Source: Larus michahellis (Eukaryota > Chordata > Aves > Charadriiformes > Laridae). From it: a DNA stretch of 64,000 nt. Position numbers and translations under genes: made by a program. The stretch lies in the NCBI RefSeq assembly GCF_964199755.1, contig NC_133913.1, positions 8,038,201-8,102,200 on the forward strand, read 5' to 3'. This document shows, piece after piece, positions 11,105-22,649 of the stretch; the first letter of the stretch is position 1, and every line of letters starts with the position of its first letter. The notes beneath the pieces are model-generated. The model was not told where the DNA came from. It did not search any database and saw only the letters and a program-made list of their open reading frames with translations.

Positions 11105-11376
11105 AAAATACCCACTTATGGTGATTATCATCATTTTAGCTGGTCTTTGCTTGTAACAGAATCCCACCAAGGTCATACTTAACACTTACTTCTGCTACCA
11201 CATATCTAAATAAATGAGAGTATATGAATCCTAAAGTAACAGAGTTAGAAGGCTGAGATTGCCTTTGCAACTGCCTGTGAAGCTCTAAGATCTAGACAGG
11301 GTCACAATGTGACACTGAAACCTGTAAGGAGATAACCAAGGTTAAAGGGGTTCTTGCAATGGTTTCCTGGGTCGTG

Positions 11377-11446
11377 TGAACTATGGGAGGTGGAGAAGGA
11401 TACAAGCTGACATTAGGAAAAGGAATCTTGCTGGTGATCAAGCCAG
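11377..11446 (+). CDS. TRAJ: TCR alpha joining segment (LGKG, poor heptamer)
   Basis: Nonamer GGTTCTTGC (11349-11357) with 12-base spacing, but the heptamer is GGTCGTG. It reads GGGEGYKLTLGKGILLVIKP, donor GTAGGC at 11447. Phe is Leu (LGKG) and the Thr after it is Ile. Coding is open, but signal and framework are both weakened; probably ORF-type. Confidence 0.7.
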
Positions 11447-11821
11447 GTAGGCAGTAAACGGTCAAAAATTCAGGAGAAAACTTGGACTGAAAGGCAACAG
11501 CCCTAATTACATGACACAATGAAATGGAATTTTAGGTGATGTTACAGATGGAAAAACAGAGATTGTTCCTAGTATTGCCCCAAAAGGTGTAATACACAAC
11601 TGTACTGAGTGAGTGAATGAACATTTTTTTATTTGATCTCCCTCTTTCTGACCCTGATAATTTTCTAGGAGATTTCTTTGGTCCTTTGATTGTGAGATAT
11701 ATCAATGTGTATCATCATTGCTTCCTTAAGATATTGCCTGCTCTGGAATGTCTGTTGACCTGGTTGAGAGTATGCATTGGGACAACCAGTCTACATTTTT
11801 GTAGAGATTGACACCAGTGTG

Positions 11822-11881
11822 CCAATCAGGGATATGTGAAACTCACATTTGGAACTGGGACCCAACTTCTTGTTGCCCCAA
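11822..11881 (+). CDS. TRAJ: TCR alpha joining segment
   Basis: Nonamer CATTTTTGT (11794-11802), 12-base spacer, heptamer CAGTGTG (11815-11821). It reads NQGYVKLTFGTGTQLLVAP with canonical FGTG and donor GTAAGT (11882). Probably functional. Confidence 0.88.
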
Positions 11882-12404
11882 GTAAGTTCGAGCTTTCTGT
11901 TCCATATTAACACCAGGACTGGCAAATCATTTGTTCTTTGGGTAGATGGAATAGGGACTTTCATGGAAGCATGTTCCAATTGCTTTTCAGCTTCCCTTGA
12001 CAAAAACCAGTTGGAATAGAGATGCTGTCTTGGAATCCAAGGAGTGCTTGGCTATGGTGTGGCAGTGACCCACTGCAGGAAAGAACAGCTAGAGAAGCTG
12101 GTAATGTTCACACAGGTTTAATAGTCACAACATGGTGCATAGAGTTACATAGAGTGCTGCAAGCAGTTCACACAAGGCTGAACGCTACATAAAAAGTTTA
12201 GCACTTTTATAGAGTTTCTGGCTATTAAAGTTTTCAGACTTGATTTTTGCATCTTTAAAATAATAGCTGTAGGTTACTCTGACTAATGGCCTAGAGATTG
12301 GATATTCTAACTCTCAGCCTAAGAGAATATGTCATGATTTTTTGGTTTTAAAATCTGAAAGTAAAGTCCCCTTCTATATTTGTAAAAGCTGATGTTACAA
12401 TGTG

Positions 12405-12464
12405 AGCAGTCAGGAACTACAAAAATTGTATTTGGAAGCAGAACCAAACTTGTTGTGAGGCGTG
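12405..12464 (+). CDS. TRAJ: TCR alpha joining segment (FGSR)
   Basis: Heptamer CAATGTG (12398-12404). The nearest nonamer-like string, TATATTTGT (12375-12383), is 14 rather than 12 bases away. It reads SGTTKIVFGSRTKLVVRR with donor GTAACT (12465). The second Gly of FGxG is Arg, which would disturb the J turn. Open reading frame but doubtful function. Confidence 0.65.
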
Positions 12465-12663
12465 GTAACTCCCTTTCCTTTCCTTGGTTATATTTTAAAA
12501 TGCTTTAGGAACCTGAAAAGATGGAATGAAATTTCAAATATCTTGTCTGTCATCCTCTGGTAGACAGCTTTCCTACATATTTTGAATGAGGAGACATTGG
12601 AATATGCAGCTGGTAGCCAGGAATTTGTTGCAAAGGCTTCTTGTTGAGCGGAAAACTGAAAGA

Positions 12664-12712
12664 CACAGTAAATTTGTGTTTGGAAGAGGGACTAGGTTTA
12701 AAGTCAACCCAG
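12664..12712 (+). CDS. TRAJ: TCR alpha joining segment (FGRG)
   Basis: Reads RHSKFVFGRGTRFKVNP, with canonical FGRG and a strong donor GTGAGT (12713). Nonamer-like GCTTCTTGT lies at 12636-12644, but the heptamer position at 12 bases (12657-12663, TGAAAGA) is degenerate, so the exact coding start is uncertain. The framework is good and the recombination signal poor. Confidence 0.7.
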
Positions 12713-13151
12713 GTGAGTAAGATTTGGAGAAGGACAGGCTATGAAGGTATGAAGGTGGGAGCAATATCCACTGGTTAGGGTTTCTGAATAGGTCTACCAT
12801 TATGAAGAATGAACATAAACCCTAGATGAAGAGGGGAGGGAGGAGTGAAGGCTGAAAGAAAATGAACCCAGGATTATTTCTCAAGAGGGTGCTTCTGAAG
12901 ATGGAGCAGGGAGACTGAGAACAGTGGAAATGAGATGGCATCATCAGTGTTTTAGGTTAATGATGTTGGCATATCATTAACATTAACTTCTGAGTCCTGT
13001 CGGACAATGATAATGTTTTGCCTTAGATTGAGTGGAAAAAAAATCAGAGATACATCTGGGTTCATGTTTAAGTCTTAGTTTCACAGTGCATTGTGAAGGA
13101 ATTTCCCAGATGACTTAGAGTATAGTATTTGCAATGATTCAAACTGGCGTG

Positions 13152-13211
13152 CGTGGGATACTGGAGCTAGGAGAGTAATTTCTGGAAATGGCACAAGACT
13201 ATGATCCCAAA
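13152..13211 (+). pseudogene. TCR alpha joining pseudogene (SGNG)
   Basis: Reads WDTGARRVISGNGTRL then a stop, so Phe of FGxG is Ser and the last strand is cut. Signal remnants are AGTATTTGC (13124-13132) and TGGCGTG (13145-13151) at 12 bases. The donor has mutated to ATAAGT. A clear J fossil. Confidence 0.55.
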
Positions 13212-13518
13212 TAAGTTATCTAATTACATATACCCATTAAATACACTGATCAGGAAAGGATATAATTTTGGTGTGAAAGAGACATCTACATCTGAGGCAA
13301 TTCCACAAGTGTACAATCAAAAGTTCTTTTGACTTTTTGATATCAACACAAAAATGATCTTCCACCTGTTTTTAAAGAGGGATTTTAAGTTGATTCTTTT
13401 GCATAGTTTTTTTTCTTACTCATTGAACAAATGTGATTTTTTTTGGCTGGTGCTACATAAATAGTTAATCTCTAATTGAGAAAGTTTCTCTTTTTTTGAG
13501 TTGAAATTATCTGAATTG

Positions 13519-13578
13519 AGGGTTGGACTAGATGACTTTTAAAGGTCCCTTCCAACCCAACCCATTCTATGATTCAAT
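13519..13578 (+). mobile_element. CR1 LINE 3' tail
   Basis: Only the last 60 or so bases of a CR1: GGTTGGACTAGATGAC, the CCTTCCAACCCAACCC block and ATTCTATGATTC. It lies between two J relics. Confidence 0.8.
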
Positions 13579-14187
13579 GCATTTTTTTCTAGAAACTAAA
13601 TCTCTGGCATATAAAATTGAAAACTTGTTCTGGCAATTAAAACTTACTGTGATTTTGGAAGAAAAAAGTACGCAAATCATTTTGTGAAAATGACAGAGGT
13701 TCTCAGGAGGTTCATGAACGGCCACTTCAAGTCTTTTTGTTTCCAGACAATTGTTACAGATGGGTTAAGCCATCTCATTCACCTGGGCTTTAAAGAGCAG
13801 ATTAGGTAAGCAGAATTGCTCCTTCTGACCCCCCCAAAATGTTCCCTTAACATTGTTGAAAGGAGCAGCAGAGATCATAGTAAATCTCTCCCACAGTTTA
13901 GGTGATGCATGAATCTACACATGAACACAAATAGTGTGTTGCTTCCCAATATGAAATTTAAGAAAACTTCATCTCAACTTTTCCTTAATGTGAACACATC
14001 CTGGTACTAGAGGACTATTTAGTCCATCGGACACTTGATTTCTCCTCACATACCGGGTATCTTCCTCTATTAATTCAGTTTTAGTTTTGGTTCAGCTAGA
14101 AATCTTCCCCTTTAATGGTTAATCTTCCCCTTTAAAGGTTTGTGAGAAAGATCTTGGCTGGTTTTGGTAGTTTGACTTCCCCAAGTG

Positions 14188-14249
14188 TAATTACAGAGGC
14201 AATGACAAACAATTTTTTGGGATGGAGACCAGAATTATGCCTGAACCCT
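14188..14249 (+). CDS. TRAJ: TCR alpha joining segment (FGME, most 3')
   Basis: Nonamer GGTTTTGGT (14160-14168, one mismatch), 12-base spacer, heptamer CCAAGTG (14181-14187). It reads NYRGNDKQFFGMETRIMPEP, ending in phase 1 at donor GTAAGT (14250). The length, phase and donor fit a J, but FGxG has become FGME, so the turn Gly is lost. It would be the J closest to TRAC that I can support. Confidence 0.55.
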
Positions 14250-17215
14250 GTAAGTGAAGGAGTTTCACATTTGCAAATACTGAATCTCTGCACAGAGTCT
14301 TCGTACCTTGGATGACTTGGCTGAGGCTGGAACTAGGACCTGGCCTCTTTTATCTGAGTGCCTCCAGACACGAGCACTGGAAGTCTAGAGAAGGGTTCAG
14401 GTACTAGATGTGGACATCTAGTCTTACTGTAGACATCCTAGCATCCGTGTAGTGCTGGCAGATTTCACAAAGGACCTCTGGTAGATCTTTTGGAACTTCC
14501 TTTGGAGGACAGTCAACAAACATCACTAAAGTGCTTGTTAAGTCACCGGAGTTGCCCCTCTGGGGTCAAGATTAGCCTGTATGAGAGTGTGAGTAAGTAT
14601 ATATTTCATGTGGGTTGGGTGATAGCTCCAGGTTAACTCCAGCTGTGGAATATCACGTCACAGGCTGAGGAATAGTAAGAGGATCACAGACCTCTGTCAC
14701 ACCAATTCCAATCTGACCAGAGATTCAGAAAGTTTGCTTTGTAGGGAATGGAGAATGAGATAAATGTCTGTATAACACAAGCTGTGTGTTAAACCAGTTG
14801 AGGGTTTCTACTGGAGCTTGTTTGGAAAAAAAGGTGTAGATCTCAGTCTGATGTTGGAACAGGCTGTGCTTTCCCAAAATATGCCTCTGGAGTTTGCTTT
14901 CTCTGTAGACTGGTCAGAAATAGCATTCCAACAGCTCCTTTCCTTCCACTTGGAAGATATCCTTCAGTAAAGATTAAATTAGGCAGGGTGGACAGCTCAG
15001 AGTATCATGATTTACTTCTCAATCTTTCCTGCAAATACAGGTCATAAATATCAATACAGCATCTCCAACACATACACCAACTCACTAAGACAGAAAAACA
15101 GGAAACATAGGTCACAGTGCTGTGGTTATAATAGCTGATATTTACCAAGACAGCTATCTGCAAACTTTCGTAACAGTTTGCAAATATGCAAAGGAACTTA
15201 ACGGAAAAAGGCTCGAGTACCGGAACAAAGTCAGCAGTCTGAGCAAGAACAAGAAATGAGTATTTTGCAAAACAAGTGCTGCTGAAGCTGCCTGCAAAAG
15301 ACAGACCTCATTTTTTTATCTGCTCAAGATAAAAGCATTGCACAGATTGAAAGGGAGAAAAACATCCTAATTTGGGGAGAAGTAAATGTAGATGTTCAGA
15401 AAGCATAGTACTCATTATGAGAGAGAAGCAGAAGAGCTTGATCAGTTCCTCCTCTGCTCATTTGTATCCACGTACTCCATGACAATGATGGACCCTGGTT
15501 CATCTGTATTTTATACAGGGGTCTACCATCAAGCTTTTTATGTGCTCCTGTCTCCCTCTCCCTAACAAATAATCACTGAAAGCTATTTCTAAAACAATAA
15601 CTGGGAGCTTGAGAGGTGGGAAGTGGGGTTGGGAGAGTCAGAATATACATTAGACTATATTCTGTGTAGTGGGGAAAGACGGTCTCATCAGGTTTTTCAA
15701 AACCAGGGCTAGAGAATGAATCATTAGACTTTGTGGGTTAGGTTTTTTTCTGAGATCATACTAATAAAGAAGTATGGCTATTTCTCTAAGATGCTGACAT
15801 CTGGTAATTGAACAGATGAAAAGCACCTGTCTCAGTGACAGAACTAGGGTCTCCACTTGCATAAGATTTTGAGACAGTTTCTAAAACCCAAGATTTAGTC
15901 CAAAATTCCCCCATGGGAAGAAAGTAAAACTTCTTCATCAGGGAGCTTAGCTGTCTTTAATATTTCTACAGTATTTACCAGTACAGTGTGTGAACAGGGA
16001 TGAAGCAAATATTAATCTAAACTCTCAACCCTATACAACAACAATTTGTCAGTTTATAAATCTGAACTGAAGCTCCAGTTCAACCCCGTGATTGTGAAGT
16101 CCAATGGAAAATGAAGCCAGAGGGTTGCTGAGAGCCCCACATCTGCATCTTGGCTACAGTATGTCTTTAATGACATTTCATCTGCTTATCATTACAGTAC
16201 TGCAATGCCCATAACAAAATTTACTATTACGCATGAACAAGGATTTAGGAAAGCACCTTCTCAAAGAATCAGACTTCAAGAGCTGGACAAGATGAAATGT
16301 ATGCTCAGAGTACAAGTTTGCAAAGCTAAATGTGCAAAAAAAGAGTTTAACCACAGGTAGTGTTTTGACATGTGTGGAAAATCCTAGTCTAACTGACTTG
16401 CTAGCAGAATTTGAAGCAAAACACAGAAATAAACCCCAGGTGTCTTATATCTGCAGCCTTTAGTCCCCCAAACTCCTCTTCTGCAGGGTAAAATTAAGTA
16501 AAAAGATCTTGCACTGCACTGTCAGGTGGTGGAACATAATGAAACATTTGTTTCATCTTTCTTCCCCTAAATGGAGCCATGTGTTTCTACTTTGCAGTGG
16601 CTTTCCTAGCTTTCTCCTATAGGAACAAAATTAGCTGGACTGGTGGACACACTTAAGACCTGATAGTTTACCCACTGTCCCTCAGGACAGGTGGAGGAAG
16701 TGGGATTTTGAATGTCAGTAGTGGATTTGAGTACACATTTGCAGGAAAGGCAGGATTCTCCTCAGACAAACGTCATAGCAGTGAGGTAAGAAGAGAGTGC
16801 TCTCTCTGCCTCTTATACACGTTCCTGAGCACATCCGGGCCAAGATCCAAAAGGAAGCCCAGGCTGCAGAGTTGAGTTAAATGAGCTGTTACAGAGAGGA
16901 ATGACTAGGTTAGATATGGACATCCAGGCTGTGGATACCCACATGAGTGTCATCTGAGATGCTCTAGTGATCCTGTCTGGCCATTCTCTGTGTCTCCCAC
17001 ACAACTTAAGTCAACGTAAGTCTCATGTAGTTCCTGCATCATCTGCTCTGGATGCCTTCGTTCTCTAAAGGTGTCCTAGCACAGGATCCCTATGATCAGG
17101 CAACTTCCCACTAGAATAATGTAAAAACCTCCATACCTAAGTGTCTGTATGTTAAGATTGAAGGAACTATGACTTTGTCCTCTCATCTAATGGCTCTTCT
17201 CTTCTCCATTTTCAG
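14250..17215. other. J-C intron, no gene seen
   Basis: Intron between the last J and TRAC exon 1. I see no open J segment with a signal, no repeat with a recognisable end and no RNA gene. One weak J-like block near 16720 is discussed in the rejected list. Confidence 0.6.
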
Positions 17216-17479
17216 ATATTACTCCATCTCCTTCAGTCTACAGGCTGACGTCTAAAGATGATGAGGATTTGGAAATGTGCCTTATCACGGATTACTCCCC
17301 TGAAAAGCTTACTCTTAAGTCAGCTGATAAGCAGACAAATGCTATTGTGGAGGTGGCAACATCCGAGAACAAACAAGAAGCGAGCTACCTGTCAACCTAC
17401 TGGGACAAGAAACATGCAATGCAATGTGGTGCAAGTGATAAGGACCTTGGAGACCTGGAAGGAGAGGATCCTGAAAGTG
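17216..17479 (+). CDS. TRAC: TCR alpha constant gene, exon 1 (Ig domain)
   Basis: Encodes the C-alpha Ig-like domain. The acceptor TTTTCAG ends at 17215, and the exon completes a codon begun by the J (phase 1). It starts ITPSPSVYRLTSKDDEDL. The two domain cysteines are in EMCLITDY and AMQCGAS, about 50 residues apart, as expected for the short C-alpha fold. The exon ends in phase 1 at donor GTAATG (17480), giving 264 bases. Every J donor upstream is in the same phase, which supports the call. It is a membrane receptor domain that pairs with TCR beta and contacts CD3. Confidence 0.93.
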
Positions 17480-17923
17480 GTAATGGCATTGTTGGATGTG
17501 TGTGCAAGTCTAGAGCTACTCTGGTCCCTGTACTATTAGTATGAGCAGGACTTGTTCACATCTCCCAACCCCACAAGAAATGCTAAATTATGCTCCCACG
17601 CTCCAGAGGAATATTGCCTTGTTGCCGCTGCTTTCTTTTGCCTTCCTCCTTGGTGGAAGGGTCAGTAGGCTGGTATAGTCACAGCAGAGAGATCCTAACA
17701 TCACACTGTGGGGGCTATAAAGTTGAAATTTCTTTGTCCGATGGGGTGCTAAAGTTTAATTAGGTCTTGTTTTATGCTTGCCCTGAAAACAGCAGAATGA
17801 GTGTTTATGGGAGGGTTTAGTGGCCAGAAACTCTAATCCAGCCCTTCTAAGTAGAGATATCTTTATGAACTCCTGAAGAAGTACATTTCTGTTATTAATA
17901 AAATTTATTTTTACTATTTGCAG

Positions 17924-17971
17924 GTGACAGCGCTGTCTGTGTTACAGGGGTGTCTCTGCACTTCAGGACAG
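17924..17971 (+). CDS. TRAC: TRAC exon 2 (connecting peptide)
   Basis: A 48-base exon between acceptor TTTGCAG (ends 17923) and donor GTACGT (17972), phase 1 on both sides. It reads GDSAVCVTGVSLHFRT (first codon split). The single Cys is the expected partner for the interchain disulfide with TCR beta. The small size matches the connecting-peptide exon of TRAC in other vertebrates. Confidence 0.9.
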
Positions 17972-19168
17972 GTACGTACACAGCATTTTAAGAGTAAAGC
18001 TCAGCCTGATTAGAGGAAATGTCTTCCCAAGTTTTTGCTAATGTTCCCTGTTTGCAGAATTCCTGTTGGAGCAAAAAGCTCAGACTGGAAATTTCCAAAA
18101 GGGTCCCACAGGTTTTAAACATCAAGGCTGGAAGTCATCGCGTTAATGTAATCTTCCAGAGCTGAGATGGTAATTTAACGTGACCCGTGTAGCCAGTGCC
18201 TACATGCTCTTGCTAGGACTAGCCAAACAACTGCTCCCCATCACATAATGATTTACAGTACTGATATGAGTCAGCCTTACTGGATGTCTGGCTGCATTTC
18301 ACACTTCAAAAGAGTTGTTTTTATTTTTGGGTGCACAAACACCTGATGAACCAAAAGATAAGCAGGTGGTTTCTGCAGGGAGTGCTCAACAAGCAGGGCT
18401 GCACTCAAGACCTGCTGCATCTGAGCAAGCTTTGCTTCAGCTCATGGCAGTGGGAGTACAGTAGCCAGTGCTGGAGCCCAAGCAGTTGCTGTTCCTGCTA
18501 GTTCAGAGGAGCTGAGCCTGCCTCTGCACTGGCCCTGTTTGCGGAAGAGCTGTACTTTCGTAAACATGCAGCCTTGCTGAAAAGAAACCAGTCAGCCAAA
18601 TGATTCCAAAACACCACTTCAGAAAAATACTCATCAGTAAACTTGGCTGATGTGATCAGTCATTTCAGAGAGAGGTTTTCAAAGATAAATGTAAAATGAC
18701 TTTTTGATGACAGCTCCCTGCTTCCCCAATATAGATCAATGTTTTTTTCAAATGAAAATGGTTTTCAATTTAAGATTAATGGAAAATCCAAACAGACTTT
18801 GTGTTCTTTGAATAAAATTTAACTTGGTTTCCCCCTGCTCACCTTAAAAAATTTTAGGAAGAAGAAGGAGGGACACCTCCAGCCTCCAGCCTTTTAAATA
18901 CATTGTATTTAAAAATAAAATAGATGGTTAGCAGACTTGCATATTGGATAATTAAGTGGTTATTGAAAGAAAACCCAGCCCTTGAAACAGCAACTGGAAG
19001 CAATGAAAATCTCAATGAGACAGTTCTGCTCATTGTCTCATTAACTCTCCTGCTAGCTGACTCACTCACACAAAGAGGAACAGCTTCATTAAGAAGTGCT
19101 TTTAAGTCTGTCTGAAAGCGAGGATGTCTCAGAGCTCTTGTGACTTTCATTCTCTGTTACTTTTACAG
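17972..19168. other. TRAC intron 2, no gene seen
   Basis: Intron between the connecting-peptide and transmembrane exons, about 1.2 kb. No repeat ends, tandem arrays or coding blocks recognised. Confidence 0.6.
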
Positions 19169-19274
19169 ATGAAAAGCTGAACATGCTGTCTTTATCACAG
19201 CTGGGCCTGAAAATAATTTTAATGAAAGGAATAATTTTTAATGTGCTGATGACAATGCTTATGTGGAAAAAAAA
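19169..19274 (+). CDS. TRAC: TRAC exon 3 (transmembrane)
   Basis: The acceptor TTTTACAG ends at 19168, phase 1. It encodes EKLNMLSLSQLGLKIILM and continues through KGIIFNVLMTMLMWKK. The membrane helix keeps two basic residues (both Lys), the positions that pair with acidic residues of CD3 delta/epsilon and zeta; mammals have Arg and Lys. The FNVLMT stretch is the conserved helix end. A strong donor GTGAGT begins at 19275. If it is not used, a TGA stop follows at once (19276-19278). Confidence 0.9.
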
Positions 19275-19758
19275 GTGAGTGTGCAATGGGGGTGGTAAGG
19301 CCTCTGACAGAAAACATCTGCACAAGTTCATTAGCTATGAATGTTCCTTCTCTCTGTAATAACTGTTTATGCAGTCTATCCATACACCTTTTGTCTACCA
19401 ACAGAAAAATCCCTCCACTCCTTTGGCCATATCATTGTTTTCACCCACGCCTCAAGTCTATTTACTTTTCCTTATCCACATGCAAATTAATTTTTTTTCT
19501 TCTTTCTAGACATCTCTCCCTTGTATTTCTACATCCATCCATTCCCTTGTCAGCATTCATCCAGCAGATCCGTCCCCTGACAGGTCTCCAGCTGGGAAAG
19601 CTGATGCTTATTGACTTTAAAACCTCAGACTTAATATATTAGTTTTTGTCCAGCGTCTCTTTCTCCTCTTTCTATTGCCTAGACGCTTCAGGTCTGCAAT
19701 TGTGTAGCTGTGGCTGTATCCCAAATAATGATTTAACATACCTTTATTTTTGTTACAG

Positions 19759-19789
19759 GAATGAAAGCAGCCAGATGCTGCAGTCCTGA
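19759..19789 (+). CDS. TRAC: TRAC exon 4 (probable tail and stop)
   Basis: The acceptor TTTTTGTTACAG ends at 19758. Joined to exon 3 it completes Lys and adds NESSQMLQS before TGA at 19787-19789, giving a slightly longer cytoplasmic tail than the few residues in mammals. In mammals the stop is also formed across a 3' exon, which supports this structure. No AATAAA is seen close by; ATTAAA at 20725 is the first variant signal I noticed. Confidence 0.6.
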
Positions 19790-22555
19790 AGTACCAAAAA
19801 AATCTGCCGAGGAATCTTTACCAGGGCATTGTGTGCAAGAGGGAACACAGACATTCCTGCTGCAAGGGATATCACTTGCTGTTTCTGTATATCACGTCCG
19901 CCATTATAATCTAAATGCTTTATTTGCATTGTTATAAAGCTACTCAAAAATGAGCTTAAAATTTTCAGCATTCTGCTCCCCCAGATGCCTGATTCATTTA
20001 GCATGACAATACCTCTCTCTGCATGAAGCATAGTTTGCTATAACTATAAATTGCCAAACTATTCACTAATCATTATTCACCATTACTTGTGTTAAAACGA
20101 CACGCAATTTCCGCTTTGGGCAGTGTTGTTTGTTGAAAACCACAAGCTAAATATCGCTTGAATGTGAATTTTTCGTATTTTGTTGGCTTTCAGGTATGCA
20201 CGTTTTAGAGTGCACCCCCACAGACACCATTTCAGTTGCAAACAAAACACCCCGAATAGCAAAGGGAGACTTACTCAGGGTGCTTTGCACCATGTCCTGT
20301 TATCTTTTGCTAGATGAGAGCAAGGTATCTTTTTTTTTCCCCTTAAAGATATGCTGCTAAGTCTCCAAGAAGTCCTGAATTCAGTGAAATTCTCACTTCA
20401 TTTTTACAGAAGGAAAGGATGGATTTTAGTATTTTTCAAAGTCTATCTTGCCTTAACATTTTCTGAATTTAAACCAGTTTACGATTTGGCTCTGTGTTTA
20501 GTAAAAATACAAACTACTTTTGTTCTTTCTGTTTAGTTCTAGCAACCTTAGATTTCTCAATTTCTTTTTATAATCATTGCATAAAACTACACTGAAATAT
20601 TTACCTGTCCACGTGTGCACTCCTTGGAAACAGTGCATCCACATGAAATTCACCCGCTGCTAATTCTTGAATTGTGCTGGCAAGCACACTGATGTATGGG
20701 CATTTCTTTAGGTCTTTGGCCGCTATTAAAGAACTCTTATAAAAAAAAACAAAAAAACTTGTTTGTCTTTTGTACCCATTGTCTGCGGAACTTGTTTTAC
20801 CCTTCAGGTGAGCTTTAGGAATGAGCCTGGCCTTTGGGGTGAAGGAGGGAGGGGGTGTCCAGACTCTCCTCTTCAGCCTGACGTGGCCACCAGGCAATAA
20901 CTGGCTGGATCCCCCACTGCAGGGACCAGCTGCCAAGTCCCTTTCCAGGAAACCCTCGCTGTGTTGTGGTGAGAGCAGTGTGGCTGGCTCAGAGGGAGGG
21001 GAACGGGTGAGAGCACTTCTCCTCTAAGAGTAGACTCTGGGCTACGTGAAGACACAACGGTAAAATATGGCTTGCCTACAGAGACAGGACAAGTAAGTTC
21101 CCAGGTTCTTGAAGGTCTGTGTCTACTGTGATGGGGAATACAGGAACCTGAATGTCCTGCCTCTAAATGTCCCCCACTCCTAAGTGTCACTGGAGAACAA
21201 GGTACCTGCTTTGCATTAATGACACCAACTGACCGGCCTGTGTCTCCAGGTTCAGTCTGTCACTGGTAAGACTGGAAAGGAAATTTTCTCCTTTTGTAAC
21301 ATCAATTTCTCCATCTTCTGCTGAAGCACCAGAGATTCCTCTGAAGGCAGAAAAGAGAAGGGTGCAGTGAAAGAAGCACACCCTCCCTGAAAAGCTTGAA
21401 CCTTGCTCGTACCTCACGCTGGTGCCCAAATGGAGTGGCAGGGAAAGCCTTGCCGGACTGGTGGGGGTGATTCCCCCTCATGGATTATTTCTTACCCTGC
21501 TGGATTCACAGCCATTGGCAGGAACTCCAATTTTGGGAAGACTCATGCTTCAAACGCATTTAGACAAAACCCCCTATTGCTTCATGTGGGAGAGGGTCCC
21601 CATGTGAAGACTATGTCAGTATCCCTGCCACAGGACCCGACTCCACAGTGCTGAGCAGCAACATGACAAAGTTACCCTGGTCTTCTGCCGTGGTGCTGCC
21701 ATTTACCAAGTGGCCTGTCACAGGGTGACAGGGTGACAGGGTGACTGACCTCTTCTGCCAAGGAAAACTTCAAACTTTCTGGGTCTACTGGCCTGATTAT
21801 TTTATAGTACTGATGTTCAGGGACTCACTCTCTTGTCTCTCCCCTGACACAACAGTCACCCTCATTTCTCTCCAGCTGTAGAAAGGCCACGGCTCTTTAA
21901 ATGCCAGATTCCAGACAGCTCTTGAGGTTTTACATTTCACTCATGATGAGGTTTGCCACCTCGCAGGGAAACAGCTTGATGAAGTTGCCTAAACCATATT
22001 TGAAATACAAAGCAAGTCACTGCATTTTGCAGATTTCCAACTGATTAACCTCATTCCAGAGATCTTCAGGGACTTGGAAGAAAAGTTTCCACACCCATTT
22101 ACCTTTGGCATGAGTTTTTGAAATTAATATCCATCTTAAATTTTTTGTGTTGCATTTCAAACCCACTCCTGGCTGTATGGTCAAGGAGAAGGAACAGCAT
22201 GCTGCCATTGTTTCTCCATCCCAGTCTTTTCTCTTCCAGGTTAAACGACCCCAGTGATAAGATTTGCTGAGTGAGGGGATGAGTGTAAGTAAGTAAGTTA
22301 AATATTTTTACTAAGATGACTCTTAGCATGTGATCTGCAAAATACTGAATTTGTGGGTCTGGTTCAATGATATTTTCACATATTAGGCTTTCAATTTCCC
22401 ACCACCACAATGTGCCCCCCTCATCACCACTTTGCGCTTTCTTGTTTATTTTGAGAAAGAAAAACCGCAGTGCAAAGCAAAGGCAGGAAATAACATGGTA
22501 GGACAGGACGTGGAAGGGGGTCTCATGACACAGGTGGGGCAGGAAGAGGACGCAC
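19790..22555. other. 3' UTR and flank of TRAC, no second gene seen
   Basis: Contains the TRAC 3' untranslated region and the spacer to the enhancer. Open frames here are short and show no recognisable protein. A short 8-base tandem run (about three GTGACAGG units) is at 21720-21745. Confidence 0.5.
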
Positions 22556-22559
22556 CACC

Positions 22560-22646
22560 AGTTCCATGATGTCATAATCAAGATCTAGGTCACCTTTTGA
22601 TGCTCTTCTACACCCTACCGCAGAAACCGCTTCCTCTGGAAAGTGG
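22560..22646 (+). promoter_or_regulatory. Candidate TCR alpha enhancer core (E-alpha)
   Basis: Within 87 bases there are, in order: a CRE-like TGATGTCA (22567-22574), a TCF/LEF-like CCTTTTGATG (22593-22602), and a composite CAGAAACCGCTTCCTCTGGA (22621-22640) holding a RUNX-like AACCGC beside an ETS core TTCC. This is the same order, orientation and approximate spacing as the ATF/CREB - LEF-1 - RUNX1/ETS1 core of mammalian E-alpha, which lies a few kb 3' of TRAC and before DAD1. The position here, 2.8 kb after the TRAC stop, fits. The CRE has one mismatch to TGACGTCA and the RUNX site is near-consensus. The call rests on motif order and location, not on an alignment. Confidence 0.78.
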
Positions 22647-22649
22647 AGC

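Noticed and set aside
16705-16790. J-like block reading GFEYTFAGKAGFSS followed by GTAAGA, close to TRAC.
   Set aside because: The motif has an extra residue (FAGK, not FGxG), there is no heptamer/nonamer pair at 12 bases, and the following codons do not match a J strand.
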